Positions 34,954 to 42,920 of a stretch of DNA of 64,000 bases are shown here, in pieces (position 1 is the first letter of the stretch; each line of letters starts with the position of its first letter). The translations under genes and the position numbers were made by a program. Source of the DNA: Clostridia bacterium (GTDB lineage: Bacteria > Bacillota > Clostridia > Oscillospirales > Acutalibacteraceae); contig JAFRQQ010000013.1 in assembly GCA_017428525.1 (NCBI GenBank), forward strand, positions 1 to 64,000. The letters are read 5' to 3'. The notes below the pieces were generated by a model, which saw only the letters and a program-made list of their open reading frames with translations, made no database searches and was not told the DNA's origin.

Positions 34954-35451
34954 ATGCGCAATGAAAAGGCTGTGGGCGTGATCTTTGCGGGCGATCTGAC
35001 GAGCGGCGGCACGGAGGAACGCTTTCAGATTTTCTATTCCCTGCTGGAGCTTTACACCGGCGACCGCGTCGTGATCGCCAACGGCAACCATGACTGCGGG
35101 CAGTTCAAGGATTCGGCGGAGCATCGGGAAATCGCGCTGCGCTATCGCAACGCCTACCTCGGGCCGGACACGGAAAAGGACTATTACAGCACGGAAATCA
35201 AAGGATATAAAGCGATCGTGATGGGCGACGAGGGCGAAAAGGCCAACCATTTCGGCCACAGCGGAAAGGGCTGCGGCATGCACGTGACGATCCGGGACGA
35301 CAAAATCCTCGTGCAGGGCAGAAACTATGAAACCGGAGAATGGCTCGAAAAATACGTCTATCTCGTGGACCCGCATCCGGAGGCCGACGACGACGGCCCC
35401 GTCGCGCCGCAGGAGCCGGAAAAAGACGCCGACGCGATTTCAATTTCATAA
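34954..35451 (+). pseudogene. Truncated metallophosphoesterase remnant
   Basis: The frame reads FAGDLTSGGTEE, VIANGNHDCGQF, KDYYSTEIKGYKAIVMGDEG and KILVQGRNYETGEW, which line up with the intact phosphoesterase at 47718 (VVAGDLTNYG, TVAGNHDIG, NYYSETIKGYKFIVLGDE). Missing are the first metal motif (SDTHLE in the intact gene), the HW motif and the GHMH motif. A better-placed start at 34961 (AAGGAG 9 bases upstream) reads MKRLWA and hits a stop, as if the original reading frame was broken just after the start. It is therefore best read as a gene with an N-terminal frameshift and an internal deletion of over 80 codons. A strong terminator still follows. Confidence 0.75.
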
Positions 35452-35458
35452 AACGATC

Positions 35459-35493
35459 CGCCGCTCGGACGCAGCTGTCCGGGCGGTTTTTTT
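35459..35493 (+). terminator. Rho-independent terminator after phosphoesterase remnant
   Basis: Stem CCGCTCGGAC / GTCCGGGCGG, loop GCAGCT, tail TTTTTTT. Confidence 0.88.
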
Positions 35494-35497
35494 CAGC

Positions 35498-35534
35498 AAA
35501 AACCCGCCGCTGTTCTCCGATGAACGGCGGCGGG
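35498..35534 (-). terminator. Rho-independent terminator of GPH-like transporter
   Basis: Minus-strand stem CCCGCCGCCGTTC / GAACAGCGGCGGG (one mismatch) with a 6-base loop and a TTTTT tail, 35 bases after the stop. Confidence 0.88.
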
Positions 35535-35569
35535 ATTCTGATTGCTTCTGCAATTGTTTTGCTTCGTTT

Positions 35570-37081
35570 TTATGCTTCTTCCTTCGGCACGGGCTTTGCC
35601 GCGTCGTCCGCATTGACCTCGTCGCTCATGGCCTTGCGGCGCTCCATGAGCTCGGCGTACATGCGCTCCTTCTTCTTGCCGCTCAGATCGTAGAACAGCT
35701 TGGGGATCACGCTCAGCGCGCCGGTCACGACCGGCAGGATCGTACTCATGGTGAACAGGCCGAATTCCGTTTTGTCGGTCTGCCCGCCGTAGCCCGCGCC
35801 CTGCTTGTAGCCGATCGCGTCGAGGATAATCGCGTTGACGGAGCCGCCGACGGTGGAAATGATCTTCTTCGGGATGCCCTTGGCAACGCCGGTCATGCCC
35901 TCGGTGCGGTAGCCGTTTTTCCACTCGCCGTAGTCGATCGCTTCGTTGCGCATCTCCTCGGGGATCACGCTGCGGATGCCCCAGGTGAACATCCAGATCG
36001 TTTCGCGCAGCATGAAGGCCGGGATCATCGCGGCGGGCCGCTTGTAATTCTTGTTGATCGCGCCGACGAGGAACACGCCGATCATCAGCACGTCGCTGGT
36101 GTGGGAGCCGACCAGCCAGAGAGTCTTGGTCGAGAATTTCTCGCGCGCCCAGGGCACCCAGGAGTAGGAAATGGGCGAAACCACGGCGCCGGGAATGCCG
36201 ACGATCGTGGACATGGACGCAAGGCCGAGCACGTTGATGTAATAATAATTCAGACTCGAACCGACGCTGAAGGCGCCCAGGATCTCAGCGAGCGTGATCA
36301 GCAGCAGCGGCTTGTTATTCAGAATGGATTTGAAGGTTGAGCCGACGGACGGCTTATCGACCGTCTGCTGCACGCGTTCCTTGGCAACGAGGGAGAAATA
36401 AATCGCGAACAGGCCGCTGATGATGGCGGTCACGGAGCCGGCGGTCATATACAGCGAGCGCATCTTGATCTTGAGCACGTTGTGGTTGACCAGATCGATC
36501 AGCACGCCCATGAGGATCTCCGGGCCTTTTTCCACGAAGCCGGAAAGCAGGTTTGCCTGCGTGATCAGCCGCGTGCGGTCGATGATATTCGGCGTGATGA
36601 CCGCGAGCATGCCGGTGCGGGAAATATCGCGCAGCGAGGTCGCCAGGTTGCTCAGCAGCTGGAAGACCAGGAACACGGCCAGCTTGGAAACGTCATACAG
36701 CCCCTTGTCCTTGAAGAACAGCGGCAGCAGCCAGAACATCACGCTGAGCATGACGCCCGGCAGCGCGTAGATCACCAGCCAGGGCTTGAATTTGCCCCAG
36801 CGCGTGCGGGTCTTATCCACGAGCGCCGCGAGCAGGATATCGTTGATGATATCCCAGACGCCGACCACCGCATTGGTCACGCTCTGGAATTTCAGGCCGA
36901 TCTTGAGAATATCCGTGGTGAAAATGTCGCGGTATTTGTTGATGTCGAAGCTTTGCGCGATGTCATAAAGGATGTAGGCGACGGTCTCTTTCGTGCCGAC
37001 GTAACGCCGATCCTTCATGGCTGTTGTGACAATGTGCGCGCGTTCCTGCTCCAGCTCCAACGCAGTCGCTTCGTTTGCCAT
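35570..37081 (-). CDS. GPH-like MFS transporter
   Basis: 503 residues from the ATG at 37081 (GGAGGAG site). About 12 membrane helices. The loop between helices 2 and 3, VDKTRTRWGKFKPWLVIYAL, carries the GPH-family D-x-T-R-T-x-x-G-K-x-K-P-W pattern. The equivalent element in the second half is NEAIDYGEWKNGYRTEGMTG. A long cytoplasmic N-terminus (about 45 residues, ALELEQERAHIVTTAMKDRR) and a charged C-terminal tail flank the membrane part. It likely imports a glycoside or sugar acid by cation symport. It is monocistronic, with a promoter at 37143-37171 and a terminator, and is only distantly similar to the transporter at 19673. Substrate unknown. Confidence 0.87.
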   Translation of the reverse strand: MANEATALELEQERAHIVTTAMKDRRYVGTKETVAYILYDIAQSFDINKYRDIFTTDILKIGLKFQSVTNAVVGVWDIINDILLAALVDKTRTRWGKFKPWLVIYALPGVMLSVMFWLLPLFFKDKGLYDVSKLAVFLVFQLLSNLATSLRDISRTGMLAVITPNIIDRTRLITQANLLSGFVEKGPEILMGVLIDLVNHNVLKIKMRSLYMTAGSVTAIISGLFAIYFSLVAKERVQQTVDKPSVGSTFKSILNNKPLLLITLAEILGAFSVGSSLNYYYINVLGLASMSTIVGIPGAVVSPISYSWVPWAREKFSTKTLWLVGSHTSDVLMIGVFLVGAINKNYKRPAAMIPAFMLRETIWMFTWGIRSVIPEEMRNEAIDYGEWKNGYRTEGMTGVAKGIPKKIISTVGGSVNAIILDAIGYKQGAGYGGQTDKTEFGLFTMSTILPVVTGALSVIPKLFYDLSGKKKERMYAELMERRKAMSDEVNADDAAKPVPKEEA

Positions 37082-37142
37082 CTCACTCCTCCTCTTCGCC
37101 GCAGACGCGGGGCCGCCGGCCGCGCATCTGTATTGATAGTTC

Positions 37143-37171
37143 AGTATAGCATAATCCGCGCGGATTTGCAA
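37143..37171 (-). promoter_or_regulatory. Promoter of GPH-like transporter
   Basis: Minus-strand TTGCAA, 17 bases, TATACT; 61 bases from the start codon. Confidence 0.65.
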
Positions 37172-37224
37172 CCGCAATCCGGATATTTATACAGCTTGTT
37201 TAAAAAAATCGCCCGTGTTTTGTG

Positions 37225-37260
37225 AAAAACGCCCCGTCGGCCGTCTGACCGACAGGGCGT
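37225..37260 (-). terminator. Rho-independent terminator of DUF1015 gene
   Basis: Minus-strand stem ACGCCCTGTCGG / CCGACGGGGCGT, loop TCAGACGG, tail TTTTTC. Confidence 0.85.
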
Positions 37261-37264
37261 GAGA

Positions 37265-38509
37265 TTATGCAAGCTTGTGGATGAACAGGCCGCTGAGCAA
37301 CTTCGGCTCGAACCAGGTGGATTTCGGCGGCATGATCTGCCCGGCGTCGGCAATCGCCATGAGCTCCTCGAGCGAGGTGGGATACATCGAAAACGCCAGG
37401 CGCATATCCGTCTGCACGCGGCGCTCGAGCTCGGCGAGCCCGCGGATGCCGCCGACAAAGTCGATGCGCTTGTCCGTGCGCGGGTCGTCAATGCCCAGCA
37501 GGGGCGCGATCACATTCTTCTGCAGGATCGAAACATCCAGCGCCGCCACGGGATCGGCCGCGTCGAAGCTGCCGTCTCTCGCCGTCAGGCGGTACCAGAC
37601 GCCGTCGAGCAGCAGGCCGAAGGTGTGCAGCGTCTCGGGATGATAGGGCGCTGCGCCGACCGCTTCCACGGTGAAGTCCTTTTGCAGCGCATCCAGGAAG
37701 CCCGCTGCGGTATAGCCGTTGAGGTCCTTGACCACGCGGTTGTAATCCATGATCGCCAGCTCGTCGCAGGAGAACAGGACGCTCAGGAAGAAGTTGAATT
37801 CCTCCGTGCCGTCATAATCCGGCTGTTCCGCGCGGCGTTTGAGGCCGACCTTGACCGCAGAGGCGCAGCGGTGATGGCCGTCCGCGATATACAGCGCGTC
37901 GATGTCCGCAAAGAGTGCGGAGATTTCCGCCACGGCGGCGGGATCATCCACCACCCAGACCGTGTTGCCCACGCCGTCGTCGGTCGTGAAATCATAGACC
38001 GGCGCGTGCGATGCCTTCCAGCCCTCCAGAAGCGCCTTGACCGCCGCCTGCGGGCGATAGGTCAAAAAGATCGGGCCGGTGTTCGCGTCGCAGGTATCCA
38101 CATGGCGGATGCGGTCCGCTTCCTTGTCGGCGCGGGTGAGCTCATGCTTTTTGATGCGGTTTTCAATATAATCGTCGATCGACGCGCAGCCGACCAGACC
38201 GGTCTGGCTGCGGCCGTTCATCACCTGCCGGTAGATATAGAACATCGGCGTGGGGTCCTGCGCGCAGATGCCGTCCGCTTCCAGCCGCGCAAGATTCTCG
38301 CGCGCCTTGGCATACACCGCGTCGCTGTAAAGATCGGTGCCCGCGGGCAGGTCGATCTCCGCCTTGTCCACATGCAGGAACGAATAGGGCTTGCCCTGCG
38401 CCATCACGGCGGCCTCGGCGCTGTTCATCACGTCATAGGGGAGCGCCGCCACCTGCGCGGCATAGGCCGGCAGCGGACGCACCGCGCGGAAGGGTTTGAA
38501 AATTGCCAT
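37265..38509 (-). CDS. DUF1015-family protein
   Basis: 414 residues, usual family length. Diagnostic elements: KPFRAVRPLPAYAAQVAALP at the N-terminus (usual form FRGxRP...VxxPPYDV), SFLHVDKAEID, TGPIFLTYRPQ, and the invariant ADGHHRCASAVKVG near 235. The ADGHHR motif resembles the nucleotide/phosphate site of the ParB/sulfiredoxin-like superfamily, so a kinase or nucleotidyl-type activity is possible, but the reaction is not something I can establish. In other Clostridia the family often neighbours serine-biosynthesis genes; here the nearest hydroxyacid dehydrogenase is far away. It has its own promoter and terminator, is cytosolic and monocistronic. Confidence 0.88.
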   Translation of the reverse strand: MAIFKPFRAVRPLPAYAAQVAALPYDVMNSAEAAVMAQGKPYSFLHVDKAEIDLPAGTDLYSDAVYAKARENLARLEADGICAQDPTPMFYIYRQVMNGRSQTGLVGCASIDDYIENRIKKHELTRADKEADRIRHVDTCDANTGPIFLTYRPQAAVKALLEGWKASHAPVYDFTTDDGVGNTVWVVDDPAAVAEISALFADIDALYIADGHHRCASAVKVGLKRRAEQPDYDGTEEFNFFLSVLFSCDELAIMDYNRVVKDLNGYTAAGFLDALQKDFTVEAVGAAPYHPETLHTFGLLLDGVWYRLTARDGSFDAADPVAALDVSILQKNVIAPLLGIDDPRTDKRIDFVGGIRGLAELERRVQTDMRLAFSMYPTSLEELMAIADAGQIMPPKSTWFEPKLLSGLFIHKLA

Positions 38510-38540
38510 ACTGTCACATCCTCTTTTTCATGTCTTTTTC

Positions 38541-38569
38541 ATCTTACACCCGATCGCGCGGTTTGTCAA
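38541..38569 (-). promoter_or_regulatory. Promoter of DUF1015 gene
   Basis: Minus-strand TTGACA, 17 bases, TAAGAT; 31 bases from the start codon. Confidence 0.75.
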
Positions 38570-38583
38570 TTTTATTTTATCCC

Positions 38584-38611
38584 TTGATTTTTTTCTTCGA
38601 TGATGTATAAT
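38584..38611 (+). promoter_or_regulatory. Promoter of zinc-ribbon membrane protein
   Basis: TTGATT, 16 bases, TATAAT; divergent from the DUF1015 promoter. Confidence 0.7.
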
Positions 38612-38668
38612 AGAATCGATCCTGAAATTTCCATCGAAAATCATACCGATCCGAAGGAGGAATTGCAT

Positions 38669-39364
38669 ATGTTCTGCCCGAATTGCGGCACCAATGTTCC
38701 GGCAGGCGACGCCGTCTGCCCGAATTGCGGCTACAGTCTGCCGCAGGCACAGCCCCAACCGCAGCCGCAGCCCCAGCCCGCGCCCGCGGCGCAGGCGGCG
38801 CCCACAAAAGCAAAGCGCGGCCCGACCAAAAACGGCAAAAACTTCGCCGCGATCTTTTCGGCGCTGCTCGTGTTCCCGGCGACGATCTGCATCGCCACCG
38901 ACCTGATGTTCCACAAATATGACTACTGGTTCAGCTACGTCGTCGGCGCGCTGCTCGTGATCTGGATCGTTGCGGTGCTGCCGGTCATGCGCATCACGCC
39001 CCCGGCCGTCACGGCGATCATCAGCTTTGCCGCGATCGTCTGTTACGCCTTCTTCGTCGCAAGCAAGGCCGGCTGGCTGGAGAAGCTCAAGGAATTCTGG
39101 ATGCCCCTGCTGATCCTCTCCGCCGCGCTGATCGCCATTGCCTCGGTGCTCATCGGCGGCAAGCACGTCAAGGGGTTGCACATCCTCTCGCTCCTTTCCG
39201 CCGAGGCCGCCGTCTTCTTCGTCTGTCTGGAATTTCTGCTCGACCGCCAGGTCAATCAGGCAGTCGAACTGCGCTGGTCGCTGATCCTGCTGTGCGGCTT
39301 TGTTTCCGTCATCGCCGTGGTGGAAGCGGTCAACTTCGTGCTCAACAACAAAGAGAAGAATTAA
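38669..39364 (+). CDS. Zinc-ribbon multi-pass membrane protein
   Basis: 231 residues starting at 38669 (GAAGGAGG site). A Cys4 zinc ribbon comes first (MFCPNCGTNVPAGDAVCPNC), then a Pro/Gln linker (about 25-50), then six hydrophobic helices between about 58 and 225, including FAAIFSALLVFPATICIATD and ILSLLSAEAAVFFVCLEFLL. Proteins with a cytosolic zinc ribbon ahead of an uncharacterised membrane domain are common in Clostridia. Their function is unknown, and the ribbon may mediate protein contacts. There are no catalytic motifs. It is monocistronic with a terminator immediately after. Confidence 0.8.
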   Translation: MFCPNCGTNVPAGDAVCPNCGYSLPQAQPQPQPQPQPAPAAQAAPTKAKRGPTKNGKNFAAIFSALLVFPATICIATDLMFHKYDYWFSYVVGALLVIWIVAVLPVMRITPPAVTAIISFAAIVCYAFFVASKAGWLEKLKEFWMPLLILSAALIAIASVLIGGKHVKGLHILSLLSAEAAVFFVCLEFLLDRQVNQAVELRWSLILLCGFVSVIAVVEAVNFVLNNKEKN

Positions 39365-39380
39365 ACGCCGGATGCAAACG

Positions 39381-39414
39381 AACACCGGTCGCCCGCGGGC
39401 GGCCGGTGTTTTTT
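39381..39414 (+). terminator. Rho-independent terminator (also usable by convergent gene)
   Basis: Nested stem AACACCGG...CGCCCG / CGGGCG...CCGGTGTT followed by TTTT. Confidence 0.85.
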
Positions 39415-39441
39415 GATGCTTGTTATTCTGTGCTGTGCGGT

Positions 39442-40440
39442 TTACGCCTGCAGCTCCGCCGGATACTTCCAGACGATCTCGGCATTCTCAACGGAAGGAT
39501 CCACATAGCGTCCCTCGCCGAACAAGCGCGCGCGCAAGACCATGCGATCCGGATAGACCGTGACGACATAGCCCTGCGAGAACTTGTCGAACGCGCCGTG
39601 ATTGACCACGCCCACCGTCGGCAGGGAGAGCGCCTTGAACGCGCCGTGATCCTCGTAGTTATACTTGCTCACACCGTAATGCAGATGGCCGGTGATGAAC
39701 ACCACGCCGCGGTGCTTCTCGAAAATGGCGCGCAGCTTATCGGATTCATTGCCCACGGAGCCGCGCCAGTCGCCCTTGCCCAGCCACGTGACCGGCAGGC
39801 CGTTCATGCGTTTGAGCGTCTGATGATTGATCACGAAGACCGGCTTGCCCGTGAGCTCCGCGGCCGTCAGGTCCGCGTCGAGGCGCTGCAGCTGCGCGTC
39901 GCTCAGATACGACGCCTCAAAAGAGCTGCGGTCGCTGCCGAGCATGAGGAAGGTGAAGCCGTTGATTTCGGTTTTGTGGTAGTAATTCAGCCGGTCCTCC
40001 GGCGCGACCCCGCCCGGCAGGCCGGCAAGGAAGCGGAAGAACTTGCGCTGCTGCTTATGATAATGCCGCAGGCGGATATCGTGGTTGCCCGGCACGGCGA
40101 TGTAGTGCGCGCAGTGGCTGCCGATCCCGCGCAGGGCGGTGTGCAGCATGCGGAATTCGCGCGACGCGCCGAATTCACACAGATCCCCCGCGAACACGAT
40201 CGCGTCCAGCGTGCCGTCCATGTTGCCGATGTCGGCGCAGGCGGCCGAAAAGCGCGCCGTGCGCAGCGGCGAGAAGGAGGAAATCTGCGGGTCACCCCAG
40301 CAGACCATCGTCAGCAGCGCATCGGGATCGATCTGAATCGGCGTTGCGGGGTCCGGCACGGCGACCTTGCCCTTTGCCTGCAGATGCGCGAAGGTGAAAT
40401 GCATCGAGCGCTCGAGCAGGCTCATTTTCTTTTTGGCCAT
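39442..40440 (-). CDS. Calcineurin-like metallophosphoesterase
   Basis: 332 residues from the ATG at 40440 (GAGGAGG site). The metal-binding blocks are in order: WGDPQISS (D-x-Q in place of the usual D-x-H), VFAGDLCEFG (GDxx), VPGNHDIRLR (GNHD), VINHQTL (His) and ITGHLHYGV (GHxH). The Gln in the first motif is found in some family members with relaxed specificity. There is no signal peptide or membrane helix, so a cytosolic phosphodiesterase or phosphatase is expected. The gene begins 10 bases after the stop of the SGNH hydrolase gene and is co-transcribed with it. The substrate is unknown. Confidence 0.87.
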   Translation of the reverse strand: MAKKKMSLLERSMHFTFAHLQAKGKVAVPDPATPIQIDPDALLTMVCWGDPQISSFSPLRTARFSAACADIGNMDGTLDAIVFAGDLCEFGASREFRMLHTALRGIGSHCAHYIAVPGNHDIRLRHYHKQQRKFFRFLAGLPGGVAPEDRLNYYHKTEINGFTFLMLGSDRSSFEASYLSDAQLQRLDADLTAAELTGKPVFVINHQTLKRMNGLPVTWLGKGDWRGSVGNESDKLRAIFEKHRGVVFITGHLHYGVSKYNYEDHGAFKALSLPTVGVVNHGAFDKFSQGYVVTVYPDRMVLRARLFGEGRYVDPSVENAEIVWKYPAELQA

Positions 40441-40450
40441 GGCGTCCTCC

Positions 40451-41302
40451 TCAGAATGCGTAGCCGGTGAAGAAGCGCACCAGCACCGTGAACACGGGGC
40501 CGAGGACCTTGCCGTATTCCTCTTCGAAATAGTTGTATTCAATACCCGCCGCGGGAACCACCGGCTCCGTATTTTCGCCCAGACCCAGCGCCTTGAGCTT
40601 CTCGAGCACCACGCGGGCGATCACGATATTGCCCTGCGCGTTGGGGTGGATGGTATCCAGCGCGATCAGCTCCTTGTGGCCGGTCATCGCGCTGTCGACG
40701 TCGACGAGCTCAAACGCGCCGGGATGCTCGTCCAGGTAGGCATAGATCATGTCGTTGACCGTATTCGTGCCGCGGCGATAGCCGACGCCCAGCAGGCCGT
40801 ACCAGGAGGAATAGAGCGTCTGCACCAGGAGCGTGGCGTCGGGATTCAGCTCGCGGATCTTGTCGATGATCAGCGCGAAATTCTCGATCATCTGCGCGGT
40901 CAGGCGCTTATAATCGCTCGTGGGAATATTGAAGACCAGGCCCGCCGCGACGAGCACCACCGACGGGTCCGCGAAATAATCGTTGCCGCCGATCGACAGG
41001 CTGATGATCTCCGCGTCGGCCACCTGCTGCCGGGCATAGGCGTCCTGCTCAAGCTGCTGGAGCTGCCGGGTCGTGTTGCGCGCAAAGCGGGCGATGTTGT
41101 GATACACATAGCCGTTGGTCGCCGCGACGATCGCGCCGTAGCTCGCTTCCTCGGGGTTCTTCACGCCGAAGCCCTCGGCGATGGAATCGCCCATGAGCAG
41201 ATAGTCGATCTGTTCGCCCGTGTCGTTCGCCGCAAACGCGGAAAACGGCAGCAGCAGACAAAGCGCAAGCGCAAGGGCGAGTGCACGCAGGGTCGTTTTC
41301 AT
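40451..41302 (-). CDS. Secreted SGNH/GDSL-family hydrolase
   Basis: 283 residues from the ATG at 41302; a GTG nine bases earlier is possible. The signal peptide is MKTTLRALALALALCLLLPF, cleaved near AFAAN. Block I is YLLMGDSIAEGFG (nucleophile Ser), block II a Gly after helix 1, block III ISLSIGGNDYF (Asn), and block V ALDTIHPNAQGN (Asp and His). This is a full SGNH triad. Such exported enzymes deacetylate glycans or hydrolyse esters. The C-terminus (VLGPVFTVLVRFFTGYAF) is hydrophobic with an RFF element, a weak version of the tail seen in other exported proteins of this window. It is first in an operon with the phosphoesterase. Confidence 0.9.
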   Translation of the reverse strand: MKTTLRALALALALCLLLPFSAFAANDTGEQIDYLLMGDSIAEGFGVKNPEEASYGAIVAATNGYVYHNIARFARNTTRQLQQLEQDAYARQQVADAEIISLSIGGNDYFADPSVVLVAAGLVFNIPTSDYKRLTAQMIENFALIIDKIRELNPDATLLVQTLYSSWYGLLGVGYRRGTNTVNDMIYAYLDEHPGAFELVDVDSAMTGHKELIALDTIHPNAQGNIVIARVVLEKLKALGLGENTEPVVPAAGIEYNYFEEEYGKVLGPVFTVLVRFFTGYAF

Positions 41303-41337
41303 TTTCAACACTTCTTTCCGCCGAAATTCATGGTTTC

Positions 41338-41367
41338 ATTATAGTGGAAAACGGCGGAGCTTGTCAA
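41338..41367 (-). promoter_or_regulatory. Promoter of SGNH hydrolase operon
   Basis: Minus-strand TTGACA, 18 bases, TATAAT. Confidence 0.75.
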
Positions 41368-41396
41368 GCGCTGCGGCGGATTCTCTTTGATTTTTA

Positions 41397-41425
41397 TTGA
41401 CAAGCCTGCGGGAATATGCTATCAT
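41397..41425 (+). promoter_or_regulatory. Promoter of CNNM/CorC gene
   Basis: TTGACA, 17 bases, TATCAT; divergent from the SGNH promoter. Confidence 0.75.
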
Positions 41426-41476
41426 ACGATGTAATAGTCTTATACTATCTTTATTTCTGAAAGGAGCTAATCCGCA

Positions 41477-42844
41477 ATGGATGACCCGGACCCTGCGCTC
41501 AATCTTGTGCTCAAACTGTTATTATTGTTGGCGCTGATCATGATCAATGCGTTTTTCGCCATGAGCGAAATCGCGATCATCTCGCTCAACGATACCAAAA
41601 TGCGCAGGCTCGCCGAAGAAGGCGATAAAAAAGCAAAGCAGATCGTAAAACTGACCAAAGATTCCAGCCGGTTTCTTTCCACCATTCAGATCGGCGTGAC
41701 GCTGGCGGGCTTCCTGACCTCCGCCTCGGCCTCGCAGTCCTTCGCGGTGCTGATCACCGACGCGCTGGCGAAAACCGTCGTCGCCGACGTGATTCCGCTG
41801 GGGATCATTCGCGCAGGGGCCATCGTGGTCGTCACGATCCTGACCTCCTATTTCTCTCTGGTGCTCGGCGAGCTCGCGCCTAAGCGCATCGCCATGCAGA
41901 TCCCGGAAAAGATTTCCTACCGCGTTGTCGGCTTTCTGCTGTTTTTCGCTTCGCTGACCAAGCCCTTCGTCCGCTTCCTCGCCGTTTCCACCAACGCCGT
42001 GGTGCGGCTGTTCGGCTTCGACCCGAACGCCGATGAAGAGAACGTCACGGAGGAAGAGATCCGCATGATGGTCGACGTCGGCGGCGAAAAGGGCGTGATC
42101 GAGGGCGCGCAGAAGGAAATGATCGACAATATCTTTGAATTTGACGATCTGGACGCCGGCGACATCATGACCCACCGCACCGAAATGACGGCCATCGAGG
42201 TCTCCCGTTCGCTCGAGGAGGTCGCGGAGCTGGCCGTGGAGAACGGCTACTCCCGCATCCCGGTCTTCGAGGAGGATCCGGACAATATCATCGGCGTGCT
42301 CTACGCCAAGGATCTGCTCAAATTCGTCGGGCGGACCATTCCGAAAAATCTCACGATCGCCAAGGTCATGCGCAAGGCGCTGTATGTGCCGGAAACGCAG
42401 TCCTGCGCCGATCTGTTCAAGGCCATGAGCGAAAGCCACACGCAGTTTGCCGTGGTGGTGGACGAATACGGCGGCACGGCGGGCATCGTGACGTTTGAGG
42501 ACGTGCTCGAATCCATCGTCGGCAACATTCAGGATGAATATGACGACGAGGAGGAGGAGATCAACCGCATCGACGAGACGACCTTCACCATCGACGCGAT
42601 CGCCGATCTCGACGAAGTGGATGAGCTGCTCGGCACGACGATCCCGGAGGGCGATTACGACACGCTCGGCGGCTTCGTGGTCAGCCTGCTCGGCTATCTG
42701 CCCACGGAGGCGGACGGCAGCGTGGAAGCGGAATACAAAAACCTGCGCTTTACCGTCCTCTCCTATGAGGAGCGCCGCATCGGCAAGATCAAGGTGGAAA
42801 TCCTTCCGACGGACCCGCCGGAGGAGGAAGAAGACGACGACTGA
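41477..42844 (+). CDS. CNNM/CorC-family (haemolysin-like) membrane protein
   Basis: 455 residues. A DUF21/CNNM membrane domain with about four helices occupies residues 1-195 (ALIMINAFFAMSEIAIISLN, LVLGELAPKRIAMQ). Two CBS domains follow: DIMTHRTEMTAIEVSR with GYSRIPVFEEDPDNIIGVLY, and the second with VVVDEYGGTAGIVTFEDVLE. A CorC_HlyC domain with TFTIDAIADLDEVDELLG and the acidic C-terminus EEEEDDD close the protein. Family members export or regulate Mg2+, and some exchange it for Na+; the CBS pair binds ATP-Mg. The haemolysin name is historical. AAAGGAG precedes the start. Monocistronic with promoter and terminator. Confidence 0.93.
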   Translation: MDDPDPALNLVLKLLLLLALIMINAFFAMSEIAIISLNDTKMRRLAEEGDKKAKQIVKLTKDSSRFLSTIQIGVTLAGFLTSASASQSFAVLITDALAKTVVADVIPLGIIRAGAIVVVTILTSYFSLVLGELAPKRIAMQIPEKISYRVVGFLLFFASLTKPFVRFLAVSTNAVVRLFGFDPNADEENVTEEEIRMMVDVGGEKGVIEGAQKEMIDNIFEFDDLDAGDIMTHRTEMTAIEVSRSLEEVAELAVENGYSRIPVFEEDPDNIIGVLYAKDLLKFVGRTIPKNLTIAKVMRKALYVPETQSCADLFKAMSESHTQFAVVVDEYGGTAGIVTFEDVLESIVGNIQDEYDDEEEEINRIDETTFTIDAIADLDEVDELLGTTIPEGDYDTLGGFVVSLLGYLPTEADGSVEAEYKNLRFTVLSYEERRIGKIKVEILPTDPPEEEEDDD

Positions 42845-42864
42845 TCCCATTTAAAAAGAATCGA

Positions 42865-42902
42865 CGCGCTGCAAGTCTTTTACCTGCAGCGCGCCTTTTT
42901 TA
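42865..42902 (+). terminator. Rho-independent terminator, probably bidirectional
   Basis: Stem CGCGCTGCA / TGCAGCGCG with an 11-base loop, TTTTTT after and an A-rich stretch before. It also serves the convergent LRR gene. Confidence 0.88.
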
Positions 42903-42920
42903 TTCAGTTGAAAACTCGGC

